A DNA stretch of 64,000 nt from Rubellimicrobium mesophilum DSM 19309 (GCF_000600335.2 NZ_KK088555.1:39019-103018); one strand, 5' to 3'. Numbered from the stretch's first letter, positions 16,302 through 26,917 are shown. Notes: generated by a model from the letters alone, not told the origin. Made by a program: numbers and translations.

Positions 16302-17371
16302 GGCGTCACCGCCCGGAGGTGGGGGCGCATCGCCAGCCTCTCCCGACGCGCGAGATAGGGATCGGCCGGCACCGCTTCCCACCGCTCCCGCACCCGGAAG
16401 GCCCCGCCCTCGACCTGGGCGATCACGACGGGCAGCGTGGCATGATGGGTCGCCGGGTCGATCCTCAACTCGCCCCCATCCGGCAGATCGAGGAGGTCGT
16501 CCAGCGACGCCCCCGCATCGCCGGCCCGCGCCAGCCGCGCCGCCAGCGAGCGCACCGACGCGAAGGCCGCCGCCTCGAAGGAGGAGCCGAACCGCCCCGC
16601 CCCGCCCCGGAAGTAGGGCCCGGCCGAGACCAGCCCCTCGGCGGCCCCGCCCAGCGCCGGCAGCTCGCATTCCGTGAGGTTGCAGGACAGGACGGGGCAG
16701 CGCTCGGGCGCGAAGCGCGCGTCCTCCTCGGCCAGCCGCCGCAGCGCCCGCACGAACTCGTAGCTCGACGCGCCGATCAGGTTGTTCAGCACGAAGTCGG
16801 GCCGGGTCGCGCGGATCTCCTCGACCATGCGGCCCACGTCGGTGTCGCCGATGGGCAGGTAGCGCTCGCCCAGCACCTCGCCGCCGGCTTCCCCGATCAG
16901 GCCGCGGGCGACGCGGTTCACCTCCCAGCCCCAGATGTAGTTGGAGCCCGTCAGGTAGCCCCGCCGGCCATGGCGCGCGAAGGCCCAGCGCAGCAGCGGC
17001 ACGAGGTGCTGGTTCGGGCAGGCATGGGCGTAGGCGACCTGGCCCGAGGCCTCGAAGCCCTCGTAGGGGCAGGGATACCAGAGGAACCCGCCCAGGCGCT
17101 CCAGGGCCGGGATCACCTCCTTGCGGCTCCAGGAGGTGACGCAGCCCACGACGTGCCGGGCCGTGCTGGTGGAGAGGATCTCCGCGCAGAGCGGCGCATA
17201 GGCGTCCGCCTCGCCGCCCGGGTCCCGCTCCACCGGGACGAGCTCCAGCCCCAGCGCGGGGTCCGCGTTCACCTCCGCGATGGCCCGCAGCGCCCCCGCG
17301 CGGCAGGCCTCCGCGAGCAGCCGGTAGCTGCCGGAGCGGGAGAAGAGGAGGCCGATCTCGACTCTCTGCAT
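16298..17371 (-). CDS. Amide-sensing periplasmic-binding-like protein, AmiC/FmdD type
   Basis: The product is 357 residues from the ATG before QRVEIGLLFS; GGGA lies five bases upstream. It belongs to the branched-chain amino-acid-binding fold group (IGLLFSRSGSYRLLAEACRAG, then ILSTSTARHVVGCVTSWSRK and YPCPYEGFE). It lacks a signal peptide, as expected for a cytoplasmic sensor such as AmiC that holds its ANTAR partner inactive until an amide binds. Other landmarks are GSNYIWGWEVNR and VLNNLIGASSYEFVRAL. It is the first gene of the seven-gene operon. Its start codon is only nine bases from the end of the leader terminator's T-run. Confidence 0.9.
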   Translation of the reverse strand: MQRVEIGLLFSRSGSYRLLAEACRAGALRAIAEVNADPALGLELVPVERDPGGEADAYAPLCAEILSTSTARHVVGCVTSWSRKEVIPALERLGGFLWYPCPYEGFEASGQVAYAHACPNQHLVPLLRWAFARHGRRGYLTGSNYIWGWEVNRVARGLIGEAGGEVLGERYLPIGDTDVGRMVEEIRATRPDFVLNNLIGASSYEFVRALRRLAEEDARFAPERCPVLSCNLTECELPALGGAAEGLVSAGPYFRGGAGRFGSSFEAAAFASVRSLAARLARAGDAGASLDDLLDLPDGGELRIDPATHHATLPVVIAQVEGGAFRVRERWEAVPADPYLARRERLAMRPHLRAVTP

Positions 17372-17379
17372 GTCGTCCC

Positions 17380-17433
17380 AAACAAAAGAGCCCCGCACGC
17401 GACCGCCCGGGAGCGGGACGCGATGCGAGGCTC
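17380..17433 (-). terminator. Intrinsic terminator in the leader of the amide operon
   Basis: On the minus strand GAGCCTCGCA pairs with TGCGGGGCTC as a ten-base-pair stem with one G-U pair. The intervening segment can pair further (CGCG with CGCG, CCCG with CGGG). TTTTGTTT follows directly. It ends nine bases before the amiC-like start, so it cannot be the end of another gene. Position and partner gene make it the probable site where the ANTAR protein prevents termination. Confidence 0.75.
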
Positions 17434-17468
17434 GGATGCCGTCCGGGCAGGGCCCGATGTTTCCGCCA

Positions 17469-17497
17469 GTTGATCCGAGACGGGGCGCCTGCGTCAA
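17469..17497 (-). promoter_or_regulatory. Candidate promoter of the amide operon
   Basis: On the minus strand TTGACG is followed after 17 bases by ATCAAC, which would start a leader of roughly 90 bases. The -35 element is convincing and the -10 element is weak. TTGACG forms most of the spacer of a perfect nine-base inverted repeat (ACGGGGCGC and GCGCCCCGT, 17480-17506), which could act as an operator or as a leader hairpin. Confidence 0.4.
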
Positions 17498-17654
17498 GCG
17501 CCCCGTGCATCTTCCGTGGCGGCAGACCGCAAGGCGGCGGAACGTCCGGGCGTCCCTCGAAGCTCCCGGGGCTCGGGCCGCCGGTTGCGCGGCCCCGTCG
17601 TCGAGGATGCCGGGCCGCCCCTCCTTCGCTCGGCGCGGGTCGGAGGTCCCGGGC

Positions 17655-18803
17655 TCAGAGGCCCTGGCCGAGGACGCGGTCGGCCACCGCGCGGAAGCGC
17701 TCCACGGTGCCGTCCACGTCCTTGAGCTTGTCGAGGCCGAAGAGGCCGATGCGGAAGCTGCGGAAGCTGGCGGGCTCGTCCACCTGGAGCGGCACCCCGG
17801 CGGCGATCTGCATCCCTTCGGCGGCGAAGGCGCGGCCGGTCTGGACCTCCGGGTCCTCGGTGTAGCTGACGACGACGCTCGGCGCCTCCCAGCCGGGGGC
17901 GGCGACGGATTTCTGGCCCTTCTCGGCCAGGAGGGCGCGGATGCGCTTCCCGAGCTCCCACTGCGCGGCCTTGGCGCGGTCCCAGCCCAGGGCCTGCGTC
18001 TCCTCCATCGCGTCGCGGAGCTGGCGGAGCGAGTCGGTGGGCATGGTGGCGTGGTAGGCGTGGCCGCCGCCCTCGTAGGCCGCCATGATCGAGGCCCATT
18101 TCTTCAGGTCCAGCGCGAAGCTGTCCGAGGTGGTGGCCTCGAGCCGCGCCTTCGCCCGGTCGGACATCATCACGAGGCCCGCCGCCGGGGTCGAGGACCA
18201 GCCCTTCTGCGGGGCGGAGATGAGGACGTCGACGCCGGTCGCCCTCATGTCCACCCAAACGCAGCCCGAGGCGATGCAGTCGAGGACCATCAGCGCGCCG
18301 ACCTCGTGGGCCGCGTCGGCCAGCGCGCGGACGTAGTCGTCGGTGAGGATGATGCCGGCCGAGGTCTCGACGTGCGGGGCGAAGACGGCGTCGGGGCGGG
18401 CCTCGCGGATCGCGGCGGTCACCTCCTCGATGGGCGCGGGGGCGTAGGGGGCCGGCGCGGCGTTGCCCTGCGCGCGGGCCTTGAACACCGTCGTCTTCGC
18501 GGTGAAGCCGCCAGCCTCGAAGATCTGCGTCCAGCGGTAGGAGAACCAGCCGTTGCGGACGATCAGGGCATGGGCGTCGCCGCCGAACTGCCGCGCGACC
18601 GCCTCCATGGCGTAGGTCCCGCCGCCGGGCACGATGGCGACCGCGTCGGCGCCGTAGACCTCGCGCAGGCCCGACGAGAGGTCGCGCATGACCCCTTGGA
18701 ACGCCTTCGACATATGGTTCAGCGAGCGGTCGGTGAAGACCACCGAGAACTCCATGAGGCCGTCGGGGTCGACGGCGGACCGGAACGCGTGGGCGTCGTC
18801 CAT
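17655..18803 (-). CDS. Class V aminotransferase, alanine-glyoxylate type
   Basis: The product is 382 residues. The fold-type I PLP enzyme layout is clear: VPGGGTYAMEAVARQFGG, then NGWFSYRWTQIFE, VLDCIASGCVWVDMRA with the PLP-contacting aspartate, and the Schiff-base lysine in SAPQKGWSSTPAAGLV near residue 208. It resembles alanine-glyoxylate and serine-glyoxylate aminotransferases, but the exact amino donor is not certain. It follows the respiratory operon on the same strand after a 67-base gap, so it could be cotranscribed or separate. No anomaly is seen. Confidence 0.87.
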   Translation of the reverse strand: MDDAHAFRSAVDPDGLMEFSVVFTDRSLNHMSKAFQGVMRDLSSGLREVYGADAVAIVPGGGTYAMEAVARQFGGDAHALIVRNGWFSYRWTQIFEAGGFTAKTTVFKARAQGNAAPAPYAPAPIEEVTAAIREARPDAVFAPHVETSAGIILTDDYVRALADAAHEVGALMVLDCIASGCVWVDMRATGVDVLISAPQKGWSSTPAAGLVMMSDRAKARLEATTSDSFALDLKKWASIMAAYEGGGHAYHATMPTDSLRQLRDAMEETQALGWDRAKAAQWELGKRIRALLAEKGQKSVAAPGWEAPSVVVSYTEDPEVQTGRAFAAEGMQIAAGVPLQVDEPASFRSFRIGLFGLDKLKDVDGTVERFRAVADRVLGQGL

Positions 18804-18870
18804 GGCGAGGGCTCCTTCCTTTGCGCGGGGAACACTAGGGCGCCGCCGCGCCGCCGGGAAGCCCGGGCCG

Positions 18871-19131
18871 TCAGTAGCCCACTTCCAGCGTGATCCCGAA
18901 CATCACGGCGAGGAAGAACAGGAGCGTCACCCCCGCGATGCGGGGCAGGTGCCCGCGCTTGAGGACCTCCATGTAGACGCCGACGACCAGCGCGGCCTTG
19001 GTCGCGGCGATCAGCGCGCCGAGGATCAGGCCCGTTCGGTCGGGAAGGTCGAGTAGCGCCAGCCCCACGGTGAGCGCCAGCAGCCCGAGGAGCGCCAGCC
19101 AGATCAGGATGTTGAGGGCGCGCGAGCTCAT
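18871..19131 (-). CDS. Cytochrome c oxidase subunit IV (CtaF type)
   Basis: The product is 86 residues with three hydrophobic helices (NILIWLALLGLLALTVGLAL, LGALIAATKAALVVGVYMEV, and IAGVTLLFFLAVMFGITLE). This is the layout of the small bacterial oxidase subunit IV that stabilises the complex. It is the last gene of the respiratory operon, its ATG overlapping the end of the subunit III gene by four bases. Sequence conservation is low in this family, so position weighs heavily in the assignment. Confidence 0.82.
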   Translation of the reverse strand: MSSRALNILIWLALLGLLALTVGLALLDLPDRTGLILGALIAATKAALVVGVYMEVLKRGHLPRIAGVTLLFFLAVMFGITLEVGY

Positions 19132-19778
19132 CGCTGGATCAGGTAGAGGAAGGGGAAGAGGAAGACCCAGACCACGTCCACGAAGTGCCAGTAAAGGCCG
19201 AGGCCCCGCACCCATCGCTCGCGCCCGGCGGGGTCGCGGCGGGGGAGGATGAGGAAGGTGGCGAGGATGATGCCGATCCCGGTGATCAGGTGAACGGCGT
19301 GGAGCGCGGTCAGGCCGAAGTAGAAGCGGAAGAAGAGCGCGGCCTGGGGGGCGTCCTCGCCGTCCCAGTGGAAAGGGAGGCCGAGGACGGGGGCGAGGCC
19401 CTCGGAGGCCTCCATGAGCCATTCGGTGCCCTTGATGCCGAGGAACACCGTGCCGAGGACCGCCGTGAAGGCCAGGAAGCGGCGGGTCGTCCGCGCCTCG
19501 CCCCTCTCGGCGGCCTTGTGGGCCTCGGCCATCAGCAGGCTGCTGGTGAGGAGGACCGCCGTGTTGAGGGTGCCGAGCGGCAGGCTCAGGCGGTCGGAGG
19601 CGTCGCCGAAGGTCGGGGCGAAGCGCAGCCGCATGGCGAGGAAGGCCAGCACCAGCCCGCCGAAGAGCATCCCCTCGGAGACGAGGAACACCCACATCCC
19701 GAAGCTCGCGGAGACCTCGCGCTCCTCGTCGGTCTCGGTCTCGATGACCGGGACGTCGGGGTCGGGATGCGTCGTCAC
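19128..19778 (-). CDS. ctaE: Cytochrome c oxidase subunit III
   Basis: The product is 216 residues. The start is a GTG overlapping the ctaD stop by four bases (GTGA), with GGAGG upstream. The N-terminus is acidic ([17 protein letters not shown]). Five helices follow, including [35 protein letters not shown] and the conserved block [19 protein letters not shown], ending [20 protein letters not shown]. The YWHFVDVVW segment is diagnostic. It is an inner-membrane subunit that supports oxygen delivery and long-term stability of subunit I. Confidence 0.93.
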   Translation of the reverse strand: MTTHPDPDVPVIETETDEEREVSASFGMWVFLVSEGMLFGGLVLAFLAMRLRFAPTFGDASDRLSLPLGTLNTAVLLTSSLLMAEAHKAAERGEARTTRRFLAFTAVLGTVFLGIKGTEWLMEASEGLAPVLGLPFHWDGEDAPQAALFFRFYFGLTALHAVHLITGIGIILATFLILPRRDPAGRERWVRGLGLYWHFVDVVWVFLFPFLYLIQR

Positions 19779-21391
19779 CGCTTGACCTCCGGGTCGTCGG
19801 CCTCGTGCGGGTAGTCGTAGGGCGGTCCCTTGACCACGATCACGCGGTCGAAGTTGTGCTTGGGCGGCGGCGAGGAGGTCTGCCATTCGAGCCCGGTGGC
19901 GAGCCAGGGGTTCGGCGGCGCGGGCGGCCCGTAGAGGAGCGACCAGCCGAAGTAGAACAGGGGCATGGCGTAGGCCAGCGCCAGCACCACCGCGCCCGCC
20001 GAGGAGAGGTCGTGCCAGAACTGGAACTCGGGCGGGTACTGGTGGTAGCGGCGCGGCATCCCGGCCCAGCCCAGCACGTACTGGGGCAGGAAGGTCAGGT
20101 TGAAGCCCACGAACATGGTCCCGGCGGCGATCGTCCCCCAGAGCTGGGAGTACATCCGCCCGGTCATCTTGGGCCACCAGAAGTGCAGGCCGCCCATGAA
20201 GGCCGTCACCATGCCGCCCACCATGATGTAGTGGAAATGCGCCACCACGAAGTAGGTGTCGTGGAGCTGCACGTCGACGGCGATGGCCGCCACGAAGAGC
20301 CCCGCAAGCCCCCCGAAGGTGAAGAGCCCGACGAAGCCCAGGGCGTAGAGCATCGGCGGCTCGAAGCTGACATGGCCCTTCCGCAGCGTGAGCGACCAGT
20401 TGAAGACCTTGATCGCCGAGGGGATCGCCACGAGGAATGAGAAGAACGAGAACACCACCCCCGCGTAGGGCGACAGGCCCGAGACGAACATGTGGTGGCC
20501 CCAGACGAGGAAGCCGAAGAGCGCGATGGCCATGGTCGAGAGGGCCACCGCCGTGTAGCCGAAGAGCGGGCGGCGCGCGAAGCAGGGGATGATCTCGGAG
20601 ACCACGCCCATGCCCGGCAGGATCATGATGTAGACCGCCGGGTGCGAGTAGAACCAGAACAGGTGCTGGAACAGCAGCGGGTCGCCCCCGAGGTTGGGGT
20701 CGAAGACGCCGATGCCGAAGAGGCGCTCCATCACGATCAGGGTCAGCGAGGCCGCGAGGACCGGGGTCGCCAGCACCATGACGAGGGCCGTCGCGTAGAT
20801 CGTCCAGACGAAGATGGGCAGGCGGAACCAGGTGAGGCCCGGCGCCCTCAGGCGGTGCGTGGTGACGATGAAGTTGATCCCCGTCATGATCGAGGAGAAG
20901 CCCACGACGATGACGCCGAAGGCGGCGGCGCTCACGTAGCTGTTGGAGTAGAGGCTCGAAAAAGGCGTGTAGAAGGTCCAGCCGGTGTCCACGCCGCCCT
21001 TGACCACCGAGAACAGCGTGAAGAGCGAGCCCAGCAGGAAGACGTACCACGAGGCGAGGTTGAGCTTGGGGAAGGCGAGGTCCTTGGCGCCGATCATCAG
21101 CGGCAGGAGGAAGTTCCCCAGCGTCGCCGGGATCGACGGCACCAGGAAGAACCAGACCATGATGATGCCGTGGATCGTGAAGAGCCGGTTGTAGGTGTCG
21201 TCCCCCACGAGGTCGCCCGCCGGGGTCGCGAGCTCCAGCCGCATGAGCACGGCCATGAGACCGCCCAGGAAGAAGAAGCCCGTGAGGCTGACGAGGTAGA
21301 GCCAGGCCACGCGCTTGTGGTCGGTGGAGAGGAGCCAGTCGAGCGGGCGCATCCGCCCGCCGATGTAGCCCGAGGCCGCCTGGTCGGTCAT
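19775..21391 (-). CDS. ctaD: Cytochrome c oxidase subunit I, A2 type
   Basis: This is the catalytic subunit that reduces oxygen to water and pumps protons. It is 538 residues with twelve or more helices. Heme and copper ligands are visible at H74, H250, H299, H300, H385 and H387, with the cross-linked tyrosine at Y254. The motif YSHPAVY replaces the glutamate-bearing GHPEVY of A1 enzymes, so this is an A2 (caa3-like) oxidase. The D-channel entry aspartate is kept ([11 protein letters not shown], about residue 104). It overlaps the subunit II gene by four bases. No damage is seen. Confidence 0.96.
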   Translation of the reverse strand: MTDQAASGYIGGRMRPLDWLLSTDHKRVAWLYLVSLTGFFFLGGLMAVLMRLELATPAGDLVGDDTYNRLFTIHGIIMVWFFLVPSIPATLGNFLLPLMIGAKDLAFPKLNLASWYVFLLGSLFTLFSVVKGGVDTGWTFYTPFSSLYSNSYVSAAAFGVIVVGFSSIMTGINFIVTTHRLRAPGLTWFRLPIFVWTIYATALVMVLATPVLAASLTLIVMERLFGIGVFDPNLGGDPLLFQHLFWFYSHPAVYIMILPGMGVVSEIIPCFARRPLFGYTAVALSTMAIALFGFLVWGHHMFVSGLSPYAGVVFSFFSFLVAIPSAIKVFNWSLTLRKGHVSFEPPMLYALGFVGLFTFGGLAGLFVAAIAVDVQLHDTYFVVAHFHYIMVGGMVTAFMGGLHFWWPKMTGRMYSQLWGTIAAGTMFVGFNLTFLPQYVLGWAGMPRRYHQYPPEFQFWHDLSSAGAVVLALAYAMPLFYFGWSLLYGPPAPPNPWLATGLEWQTSSPPPKHNFDRVIVVKGPPYDYPHEADDPEVKR

Positions 21392-22320
21392 GGCTGGCCT
21401 CCGAGGCTCTCGACGTAGGCCTGGATCATCTGGAGCTCCTCCTCGTCGATGAGCCCCGCGAAGCTGGGCATGATGGGACGGTAGCCGGCGGCGACCTGCC
21501 TGTCGGGCATCAGCACCGAGTCGCGGACATAGGCGGCGTCGGCGATCACGGTCTCGCCGGAGGCCAGCGCCACGGGGCGGTTCCAGATGCCGGCGAGGTC
21601 GGGGGCGCGCACCTGCGCGGACTGGCCGTGGCAGCCCGAGCAGCCGAAGGAATGGAAGAGCCGCTCGCCCCCCTCGGCCAGGGTCTCGCCCTCGCCTTGG
21701 GCGGCGAGCCAGCTCGCGTAGTCCTCGGGCTCCATGACCTCGATGGAGCCGATCATCTCGGAATGCTCGGTCCCGCAGTATTCGGCGCAGAAGAGGTGAT
21801 AGCGGCCGACCTTGGACGCCGTGAACCAGAGGCGGTTCCCGCGCCCCGGCACCACGTCCTGCTTCACCCGGAAGGCGGGGACGAAGAAGGAGTGGATCAC
21901 GTCCTGCGAGCCCAGCTCAAGCACCACGGGGCGGCCCAGGGGGACGTGCAGCTCGTCGATCTCGCGCTGGCCGCCGGGGTGGCGGAACTTCCACATCCAC
22001 TGCTTGGCGAGGCCCGAGATGACGATGGCGCCGGGGGGCGGGTTGACGTGGTCCATGTAGACATGGGCGCTCCAGGCGAAGATGGCGAAGGCGGTGAGGA
22101 GCGTGGCCGAGGTCCAGCCGATCTCGACCGGCATGGGGCGGAGACGCCCCCCCTCGCGCGGGACGTCGGAGCCCTTGCGGTACTTGACCGAGTAGACGAC
22201 CACGAGGAGCGTGAGGAACGTCCCCAGGGCCAGCGAGAAGGCCAGGAGCGCGTAGAAGAGCGCGTTGACCTGCGGCGCGAGGGTCGAGGCGTCCCCGGGG
22301 CCGAAGGCGATGCCGGTCAT
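21388..22320 (-). CDS. ctaC: Cytochrome c oxidase subunit II with fused cytochrome c domain
   Basis: The product is 310 residues. Two N-terminal membrane helices (about 20-43 and 69-88) precede the periplasmic cupredoxin domain. The CuA ligands are visible as H143, C178, C182, H186 and M189 within [14 protein letters not shown]-terminal mono-heme cytochrome c follows (CSGCH at 227-231, with a methionine in [10 protein letters not shown] as likely sixth ligand). The fused domain marks a caa3-type oxidase, which can take electrons directly from a partner complex. That partner is probably the alternative complex III encoded upstream in the same operon. Confidence 0.95.
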   Translation of the reverse strand: MTGIAFGPGDASTLAPQVNALFYALLAFSLALGTFLTLLVVVYSVKYRKGSDVPREGGRLRPMPVEIGWTSATLLTAFAIFAWSAHVYMDHVNPPPGAIVISGLAKQWMWKFRHPGGQREIDELHVPLGRPVVLELGSQDVIHSFFVPAFRVKQDVVPGRGNRLWFTASKVGRYHLFCAEYCGTEHSEMIGSIEVMEPEDYASWLAAQGEGETLAEGGERLFHSFGCSGCHGQSAQVRAPDLAGIWNRPVALASGETVIADAAYVRDSVLMPDRQVAAGYRPIMPSFAGLIDEEELQMIQAYVESLGGQP

Positions 22321-23033
22321 GTGCGCCTCCCCCGTTCGAGGAGGAGCATCAAGGCGCCCAGGGTCAGCACCGTGACGACGACCCCGGCCTGCACCAGACG
22401 GTGGATGAGCGGGGTGTAGCGCCCCGTGGCGTCGTCGAAGCCCGAGCAGAGCAGGGTGATGCGGTCGCTGAGCGTGCCGATCCGGCCCCCGGCGGCCTCC
22501 ACGAGCGCGAGGCGGAGGTCGCGGGGCTGGACGTCGAGGCCGGGCAGCACGCGCGAGAGGGTCCCCTCAGGAGTCAGCACGAGGAGGGCGAGCGGATGGG
22601 CGTCCTCGTCGGCGACCAACTCCATCCCGGCGGCGCGGGCGAGGCCGGCGCCGTTCGGGCCGGTCAGGAAGGCCCAGGCCGGGCCGGGATGCAGACGCTC
22701 GCGCGCCGCTTGGGCCTCTGGCACCCCCTCGCGGGGGTCGAGCGAGACGAAGAGGGCGCCGGCCTCTCCAGGACCGAGGCCGGTGGCGTCGAGCGCGGTC
22801 GCGGCGGCGTCCTCGCTCAGGTCGCAGAGGTTGTCGCAGTCCATGAGGCCGAAGAGGAGAACGGTGGGGCGCCCGCCCAGCGCCGCGCGCAGCGTGACCG
22901 CCTGCCCGTCCTCGGCGGCGAGCGCGAGGTCGGGGAGCGTCGCGCCGAGGCGAGGCGCGAAGGCGGGCACCGCGCCCTCATGGGCCGAGACCGGGGCGGC
23001 GAGGGCGAGGAGGAGCAGGAGGAGCCGGATCAC
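22317..23033 (-). CDS. Sco/SenC-family copper chaperone
   Basis: The product is 238 residues from a GTG start with GGAGG upstream, overlapping the previous stop by four bases. It has a signal peptide (LLLLLLALAAPVSAHEG), a thioredoxin fold and the copper-binding CDNLC motif near residue 77. A late histidine (DEDAHPLALLVL) follows. An extra C-terminal helix (LVQAGVVVTVLTLGALMLLL) anchors it in the membrane, which is unusual because Sco proteins normally carry an N-terminal anchor. It would load copper into the CuA site of the adjacent subunit II. Confidence 0.88.
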   Translation of the reverse strand: MIRLLLLLLALAAPVSAHEGAVPAFAPRLGATLPDLALAAEDGQAVTLRAALGGRPTVLLFGLMDCDNLCDLSEDAAATALDATGLGPGEAGALFVSLDPREGVPEAQAARERLHPGPAWAFLTGPNGAGLARAAGMELVADEDAHPLALLVLTPEGTLSRVLPGLDVQPRDLRLALVEAAGGRIGTLSDRITLLCSGFDDATGRYTPLIHRLVQAGVVVTVLTLGALMLLLERGRRT

Positions 23034-23467
23034 GGCGGGTCCTCCCGGCGGCATTCGGCGGCCTGTGGGCTGCGGGGGACGGCCTGCGCGAGGAGGGCGC
23101 ATTCGCCGCCGGGGCCTTCCGCGCTCCAGTCCGGCAGGCCGTGCTCGGCGATCAAGTTCATGACGTCCTCGATGGGGATGCGGGCGAAGCCGGGCTCCTC
23201 CGGGAGGGGGCCGGACTCGGCGAGACGCGCCTGCTGCTCGGCGGTGACGGCCGCGAGCTCGGTCTCGGGCTCGGTGCGGAAGGCGGGGGAGACGGCGTTG
23301 TCCTGCGCCGCGCGGCCCGGGGGCGGCCAGCGCTCCCCCCTTCCGCCATAGGCCGTGTAGAGGATCCAGAGCATCGCCGCGATGAAGAGGAGCATGGCGA
23401 GGGCCGCCAGCGCGAGGTTGCCGGTGTGGATGTCGCGGGTCTCGTGCGGGCGGGGGTCATCCGGCAT
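23030..23467 (-). CDS. Small single-helix membrane protein of the respiratory operon
   Basis: The product is 145 residues from the ATG before PDDPRPHE. One helix (LALAALAMLLFIAAMLWILY, about residues 18-37) is followed by a soluble tail rich in E, P and A with IPIEDVMNLIAEHGLP. I recognise no domain and no heme motif. It overlaps actF at its start and sco at its end, between the complex III and oxidase genes. An assembly or linking role is an inference from position alone. Confidence 0.75.
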   Translation of the reverse strand: MPDDPRPHETRDIHTGNLALAALAMLLFIAAMLWILYTAYGGRGERWPPPGRAAQDNAVSPAFRTEPETELAAVTAEQQARLAESGPLPEEPGFARIPIEDVMNLIAEHGLPDWSAEGPGGECALLAQAVPRSPQAAECRREDPP

Positions 23468-24521
23468 GGGCCGCCCTCCGCCTCGGGAGCCCGCGCCCGG
23501 TGAGGAGCGCGCCGCCGAGCGCACCCAGCAGCAGCACCGGCCCCAGCGCCGCCCAGCCCGGCCCCGGCCCGGCGGGGGCGATGCGCCAGACCACGTCCAC
23601 GGCGTGCCCGGCGAGGATCAGCGCCGCGAGGGCGATCAGGCCCGGGCGGGTCTTCTTGAGGCGTGGCCACATGAGCGCCGCGCCGGGGACGAGGTGCAGC
23701 GCCAGCATGAGCCAGACGACGAGTTCCCAGCCGCCGTCGTTGCGCCTCAGATACCAGCCGATCTCGTCCGGGAGGTCCGCCGCCCAGACGATCAGGTACT
23801 GCATGAAGGCCATGTAGCCCCAGGCCATCAGGAAGCCGAAGAGCAGGTTGGCGAGGTCCTCGCCCAGGGGCTCGTCCTTCTCCCCGCCCGGCATCCGCTC
23901 GACCGGGGCCGCGAGGGCGGCGAGGAGGAGCGCGAGGGCTAGGGCGCCGGTGGCCTCGGCCGAGGCCTCGATCATCGGGTAGATGGTGGAGACGAAGTCG
24001 GGCTCGAGCGACATCATCCAGTCCACTGAGAGGACCGAGACGGCGAGCGTGTGGAGGATCAGCGCGACGGAGACCCCGCCGCCAGGCGCCCGGACGCCTG
24101 GCTGCGTCCAGCGGCGGACGAAGGGGAGGAGGCCCAGCCAGACGACGGCGCAGGCGGCGGCGCGGAGGAGCAGGAACGGGACGTTCAGGTAGGCGAGCTT
24201 GTGGCGCACCGTCTCGGGGAGCGTCTCCGCCGGGGCGGTCCAGGGGAAGAGCGCCGGCAGGACGAGGAGGAGCGGCAGGAGTGCGAGGAGGCCGAGCTGC
24301 ACGAGGAGGAGCATCCCGTGGAGGAGAGGCCGGGCGCCCTCGCCCCAGCGCCCGCCGGTCAGGGCGAAGATCAGGAGGAGCCAGATCGCGCCGAGCCCGA
24401 GCCCCAGGACGAGCAGGGCCCCGGCGAGCCAGCCCCGCGCCAGCGCGCCGGGAGCGACGAGGGCCGCCAGGACCGTCAGGACGGCCCCGAGGGCGGCGCA
24501 GAGGAGGAGGCCCCGGCTCAT
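23457..24521 (-). CDS. actF: Alternative complex III subunit ActF
   Basis: The product is 354 residues, nearly all hydrophobic helices, about ten in number. Family landmarks are LHTLAVSVLSVDWMMSLEP, FVSTIYPMIEASAEATGALA, and MAWGYMAFMQYLIVWAADLP followed by EIGWYLRRNDGGWELVVW. ActF is a membrane subunit related to ActC/NrfD that forms part of the quinol-binding membrane arm. It is followed by a small membrane-protein gene with an 11-base overlap. Confidence 0.9.
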   Translation of the reverse strand: MSRGLLLCAALGAVLTVLAALVAPGALARGWLAGALLVLGLGLGAIWLLLIFALTGGRWGEGARPLLHGMLLLVQLGLLALLPLLLVLPALFPWTAPAETLPETVRHKLAYLNVPFLLLRAAACAVVWLGLLPFVRRWTQPGVRAPGGGVSVALILHTLAVSVLSVDWMMSLEPDFVSTIYPMIEASAEATGALALALLLAALAAPVERMPGGEKDEPLGEDLANLLFGFLMAWGYMAFMQYLIVWAADLPDEIGWYLRRNDGGWELVVWLMLALHLVPGAALMWPRLKKTRPGLIALAALILAGHAVDVVWRIAPAGPGPGWAALGPVLLLGALGGALLTGRGLPRRRAAHAG

Positions 24522-25030
24522 CCCGCGCTCCCCGCCGGCGCTCCGAGGTCCGCGACCGGCGCGTGGCGCGAGAGCTGGAGCGCGCGGATGTAGGCGACGA
24601 TGGCCCAGCGGTCGGCGGGCGGCACGCGCGAGCCGTAGGGATACATCACGCCGTAGCCGTCGGTGATGACGTCGAAGAGGTGCCGGTCGGTCGCGGCGCG
24701 GAGCGCGGGGGTGTGGTAGCTCGGGGGATGGGGGAAGCCGTGGCGGACGATCATCCCGTCGCCGTCGCCCGCAAGGCCGTGGCAGGGCGTGCAGAAGATG
24801 CCGAACCGCTCGCGGCCCCGCTCCAGCAGCGCCATGTCCACCGGGACGGGGATGGTGTCGGGGACGGGCGAGAGATCCTCGGTCCGGTCCACGGTGCCGG
24901 GGACCTGAGGCCGGGCCGAGGCGCCGTCCGGGAAGGTGGCCGAGGCCTCCAGGGCCTCGCGATGCGGGCCGTCGGCCATGTCCTGCTTGCAGGCGGCGAG
25001 GAGCATCAGGAGAAGGAGCGCCCGTCTCAT
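24518..25030 (-). CDS. actE: Alternative complex III mono-heme cytochrome c subunit ActE
   Basis: The product is 170 residues. A lipoprotein signal (LLLLMLLAACKQD) puts the acylated cysteine near residue 14. One heme site CTPCH lies near residue 83 (FGIFCTPCHGLAGDGDGM), with a methionine in YGVMYPYGSRVPPADRW as probable distal ligand and AIVAYIRALQLS as the last helix. It sits on the periplasmic side of complex III and passes electrons onward. Overlaps of four bases tie it to actD and actF. Confidence 0.92.
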   Translation of the reverse strand: MRRALLLLMLLAACKQDMADGPHREALEASATFPDGASARPQVPGTVDRTEDLSPVPDTIPVPVDMALLERGRERFGIFCTPCHGLAGDGDGMIVRHGFPHPPSYHTPALRAATDRHLFDVITDGYGVMYPYGSRVPPADRWAIVAYIRALQLSRHAPVADLGAPAGSAG

Positions 25031-25552
25031 GGCGCCACCTCCTCGACGGCGGCCGGATCGGTGGCGTCCAGCTCGCGCCGAGTGCGCGCGGGGTCGAAGG
25101 CGGGGTCCCCGGCCTCGACCAGCAGCCAGAAGCGCCCGCCCTTGGCGTAGGTGAAGGAGGGCGCGTTGAACACCGGGTGGTAGTATTCCGGCATCCCGTT
25201 GGCCCAGAGGAGCCCCGCGAAGCCCGCCAGCGCCGCGCCGAGGATGCCGCCCTCGAAGGCCAGCACCGCGAAGGGACCCCAGGCGTGGAGCGGCCGCCCG
25301 CCCACGTCGACGGGATAGTCCACCAGCACCGACCAGAGGATCAGCCCGTAGGTCATGGCCGCGCCGACGATCCCGCCCACCAGCATGGCGAGCGGCAGGC
25401 GCGTCGTCGTGGGGGTGCCCCCAGCGCCTCGTCGATGCCCTCGACGGCGAAGGGGGAGAAGGCTTCGAGGCGGCTGTAGCCATGCCCGCGCATCCGCCGG
25501 GCCGCGTCCTTCAGCGCCTCGGGGTCGTCGTAGGTGGCGAGGAGGCCGCGGG

Positions 25553-25556
<4 letters not shown>
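25027..25556 (-). CDS. actD: Alternative complex III subunit ActD, with one apparent frameshift
   Basis: The corrected product is 176 residues with a GTG start overlapping the actC stop by four bases. The N-terminal half (GLLATYDDPEALKDAARRM, then GYSRLEAFSPFAVEGIDEAL) is the DUF3341 domain typical of ActD. The frame breaks in the C-run 25418-25422. The rest, with two helices (AMLVGGIVGAAMTYGLILW and GPFAVLAFEGGILGAALAG) and NGMPEYYHPVF, is in another frame. Adding one base restores continuity. The subunit is a membrane component without redox cofactors. Confidence 0.85.
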
Positions 25557-26909
<1,353 letters not shown>

Positions 26910-26917
<8 letters not shown>

